NCBI GenBank assembly: GCA_934647165.1
Contig: CAKUFA010000006.1
Location: 1-64,000, forward strand
DNA from: an uncultured Clostridia bacterium
GTDB taxonomy: Bacteria > Bacillota > Clostridia > Christensenellales > Aristaeellaceae
DNA length: 64,000 nucleotides
Direction: 5' to 3'
Shown here: positions 57,461-64,000 of the stretch, piece after piece
Layout: each line of letters opens with the position of its first letter
Position numbering within the stretch: the first letter of the stretch is position 1
The notes under the pieces: model-generated
Database searches by the model: none
The model's input: only the letters and a program-made list of their open reading frames with translations
What the model was told of the DNA's origin: nothing
Translations under genes and position numbers: made by a program

Positions 57461-58549
57461 TTATTCGTTTTGAGCGATATATTCTTCTAAGCACCAGTTA
57501 TGTTCCTGCATTTGTTCGGCATGCGTTTTTCCCACATAACGGATGTGCCACGGCTCTGCCGTGATACCCGTGATGTTCTCTTTTTCCTCGGTATACCGCA
57601 CAACAAATCCATATTCCCAGCAATGTTCTGCCAGCCATTTAGCCTGCTTTGTTCCCTTGAAAGACTTGCCGGGCACCGTTACATCAAACGCCAGGCCGGT
57701 ATGGTGCTCGCTTTTCCCAGGCTCCGCCACCGTTTTGAGCGCCGCCGTGCGGGCGCGTGCCGCGCTCATTCCCTGCTTGCGATATTCGTAAATTTTGTTA
57801 TCCAGCAGCTTCTGCTGATAGCTCACCGAGCGGTAACCTGCGCTGATTTGCCACGGTGACACACCGTCCGCCTTTGCCGCGCGGAGCATTTCCTGCAATG
57901 CATCCACTGCAACCCGTTCGCCTTCAATCCCGTTCGCTTTGATTTTCACCACGTTTTTGTCGCAATAATCAGTGAGATTCACAAGCTCCGCCGGTTCGTA
58001 ATTCTCCGGCAGGGGATGTTCCGCATTCACCAGCAGCGGCATATCTGCCTCCAAAAAAGCAGCAGCCGCCCGGATGGTCGGGGCGGCTGTTGCAGCCTGC
58101 ACTGTTGGCGCAGGGGTATTGGTTGGCGCAACATAAGGCTTGGCTTCCGTGGAATACAGCACCGCCCGCGTTTCACCGCCGCACAGGCCGTCCGCATCCA
58201 GTCCATGCTGGGTTTGGAACAGCCGCACCGCCTCCCGCGTGCCGTTGCCGTATTGGCCGTCCACTTCACCATCATAGTAGCCAAGTGTTTTCAGCCGTGC
58301 CTGCATTTCCTTCACCGCATCTCCCGTGGAGCCCACCCGCAGCACCGGCTCAGGTGTTGGCTCATTGGGGTCAATGGTCACCTGCATCACGTTGCCTGCA
58401 ACAGGTTCCGGCGTTGGCGTTGTCTTTGCCTCCACCGCTGTATCCTTAGCCAGGCGCACCACGTCTATGCCAAGGATCACCGCTGCAACAGCCAGCACCG
58501 CCAGCACAATCAAGCCTGCAATCTTCGCTCTGTTGAATCCCTGTTTCAT
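57461..58549 (-). CDS. D-alanyl-D-alanine carboxypeptidase (VanY) with peptidoglycan-binding domain
   Basis: Trims the terminal D-Ala of wall peptides. The 362-residue product has a membrane anchor (about 10-30), a peptidoglycan-binding domain (about 70-130, GSTGDAVKEMQARLKTLGYYDGEVDGQYG), a linker, and a VanY domain with intact zinc sites KSEHHTGLAFDV and AEPWHIRYVG. The ATG at 58549 follows GGGAG; the frame extends to 58603. It lies 72 bases after ispE and may share its transcript. It contrasts with the ligand-less relative at 32604. Confidence 0.93.
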   Translation of the reverse strand: MKQGFNRAKIAGLIVLAVLAVAAVILGIDVVRLAKDTAVEAKTTPTPEPVAGNVMQVTIDPNEPTPEPVLRVGSTGDAVKEMQARLKTLGYYDGEVDGQYGNGTREAVRLFQTQHGLDADGLCGGETRAVLYSTEAKPYVAPTNTPAPTVQAATAAPTIRAAAAFLEADMPLLVNAEHPLPENYEPAELVNLTDYCDKNVVKIKANGIEGERVAVDALQEMLRAAKADGVSPWQISAGYRSVSYQQKLLDNKIYEYRKQGMSAARARTAALKTVAEPGKSEHHTGLAFDVTVPGKSFKGTKQAKWLAEHCWEYGFVVRYTEEKENITGITAEPWHIRYVGKTHAEQMQEHNWCLEEYIAQNE

Positions 58550-58621
58550 GGTCGTTTCGCTCCCTCGCCCGGCCATGCCGCCGGGATATGGTTTTTCATC
58601 CAAAGCGCTTTATCGCTTCAG

Positions 58622-59485
58622 TCATCTCTCTGCAACGCTTTCCAAGGCCGTCCGGCATGCCCAGCACCGGGGATACTGCACGCGCAATTTTGCCGCTGTG
58701 TTTTCTGCGCGTTCATCATCCTCAAACACGCCGAACACTGCCGATCCACTGCCCGTCATCAGCGCTGCCGCTGCGCCCATGCCCTTCAACTGCGCTATTG
58801 CCTCGGCTATTTCCGGTCGCATTCTTTCGCTGACGCTTTGTAATGCATTGCCCATGCTTGCAGCCAGCAGCGACAAATTTCCCTCGGACAATGCTTTTGC
58901 CGCCGCATCATTGTCAGGGCGCGCCGCCACTTTTTCCATGTGATAGGCCCGAAACACCTCGCCCGTGCTCAGCCCCTCGCAGGGCTGAACAACGCACAAC
59001 GCCCACGTTTTTTTGCAGTATACAGGCTGCATTTTTTCCCCAATGCCCTGCACGCGCGCAAGACCGCCCCGTAAACAGAAGGGGACGTCCGCCCCCAGCG
59101 TCAGCCCCAGCGCTTCCAGCTTTTCCTGCGGCCAGTTCAGCCCCCACAGCCGGTTCAAGCCCAGCAGCACAGCCGCCGCATCCGCGCTGCCGCCGCCCAT
59201 GCCCGCGCCTACCGGAATATGCTTTTTCACATGGATGGCCGCGCCTGAGGCATATCCGCTAGCTCCCTTCAGCGCCCGTGCCGCCCGCAAAGCCAGATGC
59301 CGCTCATCCGGCGGCAAATACGGCGTTCCCCCGCAGGTGAGCGATAACTCCGGCGCTCTTTCCAGCGTCACATCATCGCACAGCGTCACCGGCTGCATCA
59401 GCATGTCCATCAGATGATACCCGTTTGCCGTTTCGCCGGTGATATCCAGCGTCCAGTTAATCTTTGCGCGCGCTTCAAGCTGCAT
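58622..59485 (-). CDS. ispE: 4-diphosphocytidyl-2-C-methyl-D-erythritol kinase
   Basis: Fourth step of the MEP route to isoprenoids. The 287-residue GHMP kinase has ARAKINWTLDITGETANGYHLMDM at the start, IPVGAGMGGGSADAAAVLLGLNRLW (ATP loop), GADVPFCLRGG, and the late MTGSGSAVFGVFEDDE. Length and motifs match IspE. AAGGGGG lies before the ATG. The usual neighbour, a GntR regulator or spoVG, is not present. Confidence 0.96.
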   Translation of the reverse strand: MQLEARAKINWTLDITGETANGYHLMDMLMQPVTLCDDVTLERAPELSLTCGGTPYLPPDERHLALRAARALKGASGYASGAAIHVKKHIPVGAGMGGGSADAAAVLLGLNRLWGLNWPQEKLEALGLTLGADVPFCLRGGLARVQGIGEKMQPVYCKKTWALCVVQPCEGLSTGEVFRAYHMEKVAARPDNDAAAKALSEGNLSLLAASMGNALQSVSERMRPEIAEAIAQLKGMGAAAALMTGSGSAVFGVFEDDERAENTAAKLRVQYPRCWACRTALESVAER

Positions 59486-59541
59486 GGTTCTTCCCCCTTT
59501 GCCTCTCCATGATAACGCGTCCCCGGCAAAAAAGCAACCGT

Positions 59542-59570
59542 TTGCGCATTGTGCTCACCTGTGTTATACT
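59542..59570 (+). promoter_or_regulatory. Sigma-A promoter of the DUF1934 unit
   Basis: TTGCGC (59542-59547), 17 bases, TATACT (59565-59570), 33 bases before the gene. A short palindrome (ACTGATTATCAGT) follows. Confidence 0.7.
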
Positions 59571-59602
59571 GATTATCAGTACAAAAGGGAGGACGACCAT
59601 CC

Positions 59603-60064
59603 ATGCAAACTGCCACCCCTGTGCTGCTCACCCTCTCCGGTCGCTCACAGACCGCCCCAGGCGAGGAAGAGCAGCCCATTCAGCTCATCACCACCGGCCA
59701 GCTCACCGTGTCCGGCGGCACCTATACGCTGTGCTATCAGGAATCTCAGCCTGAAGATGAAAACGGCCGCATCAGCACCCAGGATATCACCCTGCAAATG
59801 CAGCCCGGTCGCGTTATCATGACCCGCGCCGGTGAGTTCGGCACCTCCATGGTTTTCATTAAGGGGCAGCGCTTTGAAGGCGCGTATCACACGCCCTACG
59901 GCGACCTGGACATGGCTGTGTACGCCACCCGCGTGTCCTGTCGCCTCAGCCCTGAAAAAGGCAGCGTCCACCTGCAATATCAGCTGGATATGCAAGGCGC
60001 CTTTGCCGCCATGCATGACCTGAAGCTGGACTACGTGGCCGGCGACGGCTCTTCGCCATGCTGA
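59603..60064 (+). CDS. DUF1934 (YwiB-like) beta-barrel protein
   Basis: A 153-residue protein with the DUF1934 pattern: IQLITTGQLTVSGGTYTLCYQESQPEDENGR, VIMTRAGEFGTSMVFIKGQRFEGAYHTPYGDLDMAVYAT, and LQYQLDMQGAFAAMHDLKLDYV. The family has a lipocalin-like fold and unknown role. Ten bases before the ATG stands AGGGAGG. It overlaps the next gene by seven bases, so the three genes to 61208 form one unit. Confidence 0.88.
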   Translation: MQTATPVLLTLSGRSQTAPGEEEQPIQLITTGQLTVSGGTYTLCYQESQPEDENGRISTQDITLQMQPGRVIMTRAGEFGTSMVFIKGQRFEGAYHTPYGDLDMAVYATRVSCRLSPEKGSVHLQYQLDMQGAFAAMHDLKLDYVAGDGSSPC

Positions 60065-60561
60065 CTGCGCTGCGCACACAGCTTGCCGCGCTGCTTGACG
60101 CCTGTCAGGTTCGCCGCAAGCCCGCCCTGCGCCGCAGTCTTTCTCCTCACGCGCTGTTTTCCACAGACCTTCCCCTGGCAGCGGAAGAAACTGCTGTGGC
60201 CGTTTTCATGCAATCAGCGCAGGCACAGGGCTGGTTTGTCACGCGCGAAGGCGATTGGCTTCAGCTGGATCACCCCCTGCCGCCGCCACCGGTGCTGCCT
60301 GTTCCCCCATGCGCGGGCTATGCAGGCTGCGCCTTGTCTCTGCTCATGCGCCATCCCGGCGACGACGCCTGCACGGCGGATGAATTGCGCGCCCTCTGCA
60401 AGGCTGCCGAATCCGGCCCTTCGGCGCTGGAAAAGCTCTGCCGGGTTCTCTGCCGGGACTGGGCCGTGCGGCTTCGCCGCCATGAGCCTCTCCCGTCCGG
60501 GCTTCTCCCCTACCTTGTGCAGGCCGTTCACACCCTGCGTTTCAGGAGGTCTTTGCCATGA
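60058..60561 (+). CDS. Uncharacterised protein between DUF1934 and an MBL-fold gene
   Basis: A 167-residue product with no signal peptide or clear membrane segment. It is rich in Leu, Ala, Arg and Pro, with a DWLQLDHPLPPPPVLPVPP stretch at about 65-83. I do not recognise a family. It overlaps both neighbours by a few bases, which argues that it is real and co-expressed with them. Confidence 0.6.
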   Translation: MLTALRTQLAALLDACQVRRKPALRRSLSPHALFSTDLPLAAEETAVAVFMQSAQAQGWFVTREGDWLQLDHPLPPPPVLPVPPCAGYAGCALSLLMRHPGDDACTADELRALCKAAESGPSALEKLCRVLCRDWAVRLRRHEPLPSGLLPYLVQAVHTLRFRRSLP

Positions 60562-61208
60562 TTATCACCTGCATTGGTCATGCTATGTTTCTTTTTGAAT
60601 TGGATCATGGCATGCGCATTCTCACCGACCCCGTGGATGCTGCCAGCGGCTATCCCGTTTCTCCTGTTCAGGCCGATGCAGTGCTTGTGTCCCATCACCA
60701 TCACGATCATTGCGCTTTGGAGAACGCCCCTCGCGCAAAGGTGGTGGAAACCGCCGGTATGCATACCCTTGCCCCGGATGTGAAAGTCACCGCTGTCCAA
60801 GCCTGGCACGATGATGCCGGCGGCCGTAAGCGTGGGGAAACCCTCCTCTTCCTACTGGAGGCCGAGGGTCTTCGTGTGGCGCATCTTGGCGATCTCGGGC
60901 ATTTGCCAACCCCTGAGCAGGTTGCGGCCCTTGCCCCGGTGGATGCGCTGCTTGTGCCTGTGGGTGGTTTCTACACCATTGATGCCTTGCAGGCTCGGGA
61001 AGTATCCTCGCTTCTTCGTGCCCGGGTTATTCTGCCGATGCACTACCGCACGGACTACACAAAGGATTGGCCGATTGCGCCTGTGCAGGACTTTTTGCAG
61101 CTGTTTCCGCAGGGACAGTGTGCGCAGCAGCCGCTGCTTCGCGTAACCAGGGGTGACCTTGTGTGCCAGAAGCATGTGGTTGTGCTCACCCCCCGGTTGA
61201 ATGGTTAA
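60558..61208 (+). CDS. MBL-fold metal-dependent hydrolase (UlaG-like)
   Basis: A 216-residue metallo-beta-lactamase-fold enzyme. The metal motif reads VSHHHHDHCALE, followed by AHLGDLGH and the late VILPMHYRTDY, the second metal residues. The compact form without an extra domain fits the UlaG/YtkL type. The substrate is unknown. Its ATG overlaps the gene before it, and AGGAGG lies upstream. The multi-hairpin repeat follows 46 bases after the stop. Confidence 0.9.
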   Translation: MIITCIGHAMFLFELDHGMRILTDPVDAASGYPVSPVQADAVLVSHHHHDHCALENAPRAKVVETAGMHTLAPDVKVTAVQAWHDDAGGRKRGETLLFLLEAEGLRVAHLGDLGHLPTPEQVAALAPVDALLVPVGGFYTIDALQAREVSSLLRARVILPMHYRTDYTKDWPIAPVQDFLQLFPQGQCAQQPLLRVTRGDLVCQKHVVVLTPRLNG

Positions 61209-61254
61209 GCAGCAGGGCGAATCTCACTTCCTCATCTTTCTTGCCCAGCATAAA

Positions 61255-61513
61255 AGCTACAGGCCGTTTTGCCTGTAGCTTCAGACTGTCGACAAACCTT
61301 ATGGGGAGGTGTCGGAGGGGCATCATGACCCTCCAACTGGATTCGTATCGACCGGCTATGCCGGTCGTGCGGGTCGGTTTCGCCCAAAGCCGAAACCATT
61401 CCTTTCTTTTTTCACGGCCGTCAGCTTTGCTGACAGTGAAAAATGGAAATTCGACAAAGTGGCTTTGCCACTTTGTCGACACGCTGAAGCTACAGGCCGT
61501 TTTGCCTGTAGCT
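61255..61513. repeat. Multi-hairpin repeat, copy 2
   Basis: The reverse complement of the core at 18361-18570, with the same chain of stem-loops and with TGTCGACA near each end. Some stems carry substitutions (the GTCGGAGGGG stem is imperfect here). Both flanks carry one 26-bp hairpin, AGCTACAGG...CCTGTAGCT (61255 and 61488), in direct orientation; it differs from the flank hairpin of copy 1. The stretch fills the gap between two convergent genes. Confidence 0.85.
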
Positions 61514-61531
61514 TTTTGATGATGTGCTTTT

Positions 61532-62017
61532 TCAAAACCGCATCCGCATCTGGTGCCACATCACATTTCCATGGGTCGATTTATCTGTCACGCCTTCATC
61601 TGTGAAGCCAAAGCCGGCATAATACCCGACAAGCGCATCCTTGCAGGTGAGCACCAGTCCTTTCCTTCCCTGAGCACGCGCGTCCTCAATCGCCCGGCGA
61701 ATCAGCTGCCCCGCATATCCCTTTCTGCGATATTCCGGCAGCGTATTCACCCCAAAGATCATTTGCCACGCGCCCGTCTCATGGTGCATGGCGGCATTAT
61801 CGTACATTGCGTCCGTCAGATCGGGTTCGTCCGTCACAAACCCGTCCACAAAGGCAACCAGCTTATTTTCTTCCAGCATCAGCCAAAAATGATTGCCGTA
61901 ATAACGAATTCGTTCGGCAAACTGCGCCTCTGTGGCTGCTTCCGCCGCAGGAAAACAGGCTGCCTCCACCGCTGCAATGGCCGCAAGGTCACTCATTTTC
62001 GCCGTTCGGATGGTCAT
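61532..62017 (-). CDS. GNAT-family N-acetyltransferase
   Basis: A 161-residue acetyl-CoA-dependent acyltransferase. The start MTIRTAKMSDLAAIAAVEAACFPAAEAATEAQF and the acetyl-CoA-binding motif FGVNTLPEYRRKGYAGQLIRRAIEDAR are clear, with LTCKDALVGYYAGFGFTDEGV at the end. The substrate is unknown. The ATG at 62017 follows GGAGGGG; the frame is open to 62116. Confidence 0.9.
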   Translation of the reverse strand: MTIRTAKMSDLAAIAAVEAACFPAAEAATEAQFAERIRYYGNHFWLMLEENKLVAFVDGFVTDEPDLTDAMYDNAAMHHETGAWQMIFGVNTLPEYRRKGYAGQLIRRAIEDARAQGRKGLVLTCKDALVGYYAGFGFTDEGVTDKSTHGNVMWHQMRMRF

Positions 62018-62081
62018 GCAAATCCCCTCCCAATAAAAAGATTCCCGGGAAAGCAGCTGCTCGCCCGGGGTGTTGCCCTGG

Positions 62082-62711
62082 TTACACTTCGTCCTTCCCG
62101 CTGCGTGCTGCGGCACGCATTGGCTCCGCTTCCGGCAAGTGCACCTTTAGCGGACAATGCCGCACCATGATGATGCCCGCCACTCCGCAGGCCATCAGCC
62201 GCACCGGCGGCATGGGATACACCAGCAAGCTGCCGACCATCAGCAGGGAGCTGGTCACCACCATCAGCACCCTGTGGTCGTGGATAAAGGGCAGACATAC
62301 CAGAATGATTGCCGCCCACAGGGGTGCCAGCCAAATGCCCGGCAAAAGCCCGATAAGCACCCCGAACCCGGTGGCAATGGCCTTGCCGCCCTTGCCGTCA
62401 AACAGCACAGGCCATGCATGCCCCGCCACCGGTGCAACCACCACCGGCACCATGTACCACAAGGGTAGTTTCCCCACATGCAATGCAAGTGCCACAGGGA
62501 TTGTTCCCTTCAAAATATCCAGCAAAGCGCAGGCAACGCCCATCGGCAGTCCACAGGCCAATGTGGCATTGGCCGCGCCGGGATTATGGTCGCTGCCATA
62601 GTCCCGCACATCCACGCCGCGCAGCCGTCTTGGCAGCCAATAGGCATACATGATATTCCCGGACAGATAGCCGCCCAATGTGTACACCAGGCATCGCACC
62701 ATTTCAGGCAT
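62082..62711 (-). CDS. plsY: Glycerol-3-phosphate acyltransferase PlsY
   Basis: Adds the first acyl chain to glycerol-3-phosphate, using acyl-phosphate from PlsX. The 209-residue product has five or so hydrophobic segments and the three PlsY motifs: GSDHNPGAANA (normally GSGNPGATN), VLFDGKGGKAIATGFG, and VRHCPLKVHL near the end. The ATG at 62711 overlaps the end of the glycosyltransferase gene (stop 62704), so both are probably one unit for membrane lipids. Confidence 0.9.
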   Translation of the reverse strand: MPEMVRCLVYTLGGYLSGNIMYAYWLPRRLRGVDVRDYGSDHNPGAANATLACGLPMGVACALLDILKGTIPVALALHVGKLPLWYMVPVVVAPVAGHAWPVLFDGKGGKAIATGFGVLIGLLPGIWLAPLWAAIILVCLPFIHDHRVLMVVTSSLLMVGSLLVYPMPPVRLMACGVAGIIMVRHCPLKVHLPEAEPMRAAARSGKDEV

Positions 62712-63855
62712 CTTTCTCCTCATCCCGCAGTGGGACGCCTCTTTCTTTCGTTCGCTCAATGAGCAGCGCCGCCATTTTGCGGGCACAATCCGGGTCGATT
62801 TCTCGCCGCTGAGCCGCCACCATGGCCTCCCGCGCCCCATCATCCGCCAGCAGGGCGCGAACCTTTTCCGTAATTTCATCCATCGTGCGGGCATACGCCG
62901 CCATGCCGCGTGCTTCAAAGAACTCCGCATTGGCCGTTTCACAGCCGCGAATGGGATTCACCACCAGCATCGGCACACCGATGGTCATGGTTTCCGTGCT
63001 CGTCAGTCCGCCGGATTTTGTTGCCACCAAATCGGCCGCACCCAGCAGCGGATACAGCGGTTTCACCCGTCCAAGCACCCTCACACGGCTATCGTTGCCG
63101 CATTTCTCCAAGCACTTTTGCTGTGCCGCTTCGTTCGAGCCGCACACAACCGTCAGGTAATCGCTTTCCCCCATGCCATCCAGCACGGCTCTCATGGTGT
63201 CCGGCAGGCTGCCTGCACCCATGGAGCCGCCAACCAGCAGCACCTGCCGCCGGTTTTCATCCAGCCCCGCCGCTCTTTTCGCCGCACGTTTATCCATACA
63301 CGGGCAGCATTTCAGGCTCACCGGAATGCCAAGAGGCACCAGCGTCTGCGGGGGAATTTTCTTATCCAGGCATTCCTGCATCACGCCTTTGTGGCTCACA
63401 AACAGGATGTCCGCCTGTATATCCTCCATGAAGGGGCTGAGGGTGTAATCTGTCATCACCATGGCCAGCAGACCTTTGTATTCGCCATGGCGCTTGAGGT
63501 GCGTCATGCTCTGTCCGCCAAACATATGCGTGCACACCACCATGTCCGCCCCAAAATCCGCCACGGCCTTTGCCATGCGGTGGGCATAGGTTGCGTTCAC
63601 CAGATACACCGGCGATTTCCATCGCGGCGTGCTGATTTTTTCTCCCAGGTGATAGATACGGCCAAAGCTGTCCGGTGCATGCTGCACTGTTTTCACATAC
63701 ACGCCGGACACCGCCTTGCTGAACCACTTGCCGCCAAAAGCAACGCAGTCCACCACCTTGCAGGTAACGCCCGCTTCCTCCAGCGCTTCGTCAATAGCGG
63801 CGGCCGCCGCGTCATGTCCGCCGCCTGTGTGGGTGCTCAGAATCATGGCCTTCAT
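62704..63855 (-). CDS. UgtP/MGDG synthase-like glycosyltransferase
   Basis: A 383-residue GT28-type enzyme that probably adds sugar to diacylglycerol. The start MILSTHTGGGHDAAAAAIDEALEEAG and the middle THMFGGQSMTHL are typical of MGDG synthase/UgtP. The C-terminal sugar-nucleotide half has LLVGGSMGAGSLPDTM, VVCGSNEAAQQKC, and VATKSGGLTSTETMTIGVPMLVVNPIRGCETANAEFFEARGMA. It is co-encoded with plsY. The ATG overlaps the stop of the gene before it. Confidence 0.9.
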   Translation of the reverse strand: MKAMILSTHTGGGHDAAAAAIDEALEEAGVTCKVVDCVAFGGKWFSKAVSGVYVKTVQHAPDSFGRIYHLGEKISTPRWKSPVYLVNATYAHRMAKAVADFGADMVVCTHMFGGQSMTHLKRHGEYKGLLAMVMTDYTLSPFMEDIQADILFVSHKGVMQECLDKKIPPQTLVPLGIPVSLKCCPCMDKRAAKRAAGLDENRRQVLLVGGSMGAGSLPDTMRAVLDGMGESDYLTVVCGSNEAAQQKCLEKCGNDSRVRVLGRVKPLYPLLGAADLVATKSGGLTSTETMTIGVPMLVVNPIRGCETANAEFFEARGMAAYARTMDEITEKVRALLADDGAREAMVAAQRREIDPDCARKMAALLIERTKERGVPLRDEEKDA

Positions 63856-64000
63856 TCTGCCTCACCGCTCCCTTCGCGCAGCTCGCGTTCGATGATCGCA
63901 CACGCTCTGCGAATGATGCTCGCACAGGGTCTTTTTGCATAGTAGGCGCTGTCGCGCTTGTCCGGCGCCGGGTTTTCAGCCCCTTCAGGCCTGCCGAGCA
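63852..64000 (-). CDS. C-terminal end of an unidentified gene
   Basis: The frame runs in from the window edge and ends with a stop that overlaps the glycosyltransferase ATG (ATGA). The last 48 residues are polar and helical (DKRDSAYYAKRPCASIIRRA, then ACAIIERELREGSGEAE). Too little is visible to name it. The overlap shows that it is in the same unit as the glycosyltransferase and plsY. Confidence 0.6.
   Translation of the reverse strand, partial: LGRPEGAENPAPDKRDSAYYAKRPCASIIRRACAIIERELREGSGEAE

Overview
The window is chromosomal DNA from a moderately GC-rich member of the Clostridia (Bacillota), probably of gut-commensal type. The signs are strong AGGAGG ribosome sites, sigma-A promoters with 17-bp spacers, a CIRCE box before hsp20, a CtsR-like box before clpB, a stand-alone ECF S component, CwlD, a two-part PlsX/PlsY lipid route, the MEP-pathway gene ispE, and Walker-type liv transporter genes without any outer-membrane genes. 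The exact genus cannot be read from the sequence. No rRNA, tRNA or CRISPR array was recognised.

Region 1 (0.38-13.45 kb, all minus strand) is a compact siphovirus-like cluster placed upstream of secG. It runs terS, terL, portal, an HK97-gp10-like gene, scaffold, three 135-bp tandem repeats, major capsid protein, connector genes, tail tube, two tail-chaperone-like genes, a 170-residue tape-measure-like gene, Dit, Tal, a collar-type fibre, an NlpC/P60 endolysin, a small coiled-coil membrane protein and a holin-like protein. I see no integrase, repressor, replication gene or attachment site. Size and content resemble a gene transfer agent or a domesticated prophage, and this is the best candidate for an undescribed system here.

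Region 2 (13.5-15.3 kb) is a scrambled patch holding gene fragments and an XRE regulator between two copies of a 160-bp MITE. A third, apparently identical MITE lies at 33.7 kb directly on a stop codon.

Region 3 (15.3-33.7 kb) is core metabolism and cell wall: hom, coaX with a nearby ECF S component (pantothenate uptake is likely), hsp20, an aldo/keto reductase with a ferredoxin tail, cwlD-DUF5665-lspA-rluD, a PadR/DUF2812 pair, adenine deaminase, recQ, plsX-acpP-rnc, an FMN-binding lipoprotein and a VanY-fold protein that has lost its zinc ligands. Between the reductase and cwlD lies a repeat-rich gap with a cluster of DnaA-box-like 9-mers.

Region 4 (34-48 kb) has clpB, galE, a PPK2 kinase, a complete livJ-H-M-G-F branched-chain amino acid importer whose leader carries a terminator-like hairpin, a LytTR-PAS regulator, and a tightly overlapping four-gene unit (47-aa protein, PRC-barrel, 43-aa protein, AI-2E family permease).

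Region 5 (47.8-64 kb) has a cupin, glpK, a large membrane-anchored beta-propeller protein, a DUF362/ferredoxin protein, gpmI, a broken flavoprotein gene, an intact VanY carboxypeptidase, ispE, DUF1934, an MBL-fold hydrolase, a GNAT acetyltransferase, plsY and a UgtP-like glycosyltransferase. A multi-hairpin repeat occurs at 18.3 and 61.3 kb in opposite orientation, each copy framed by its own pair of identical hairpins. Coordinates of short sites were counted by eye and may be off by a base or so.
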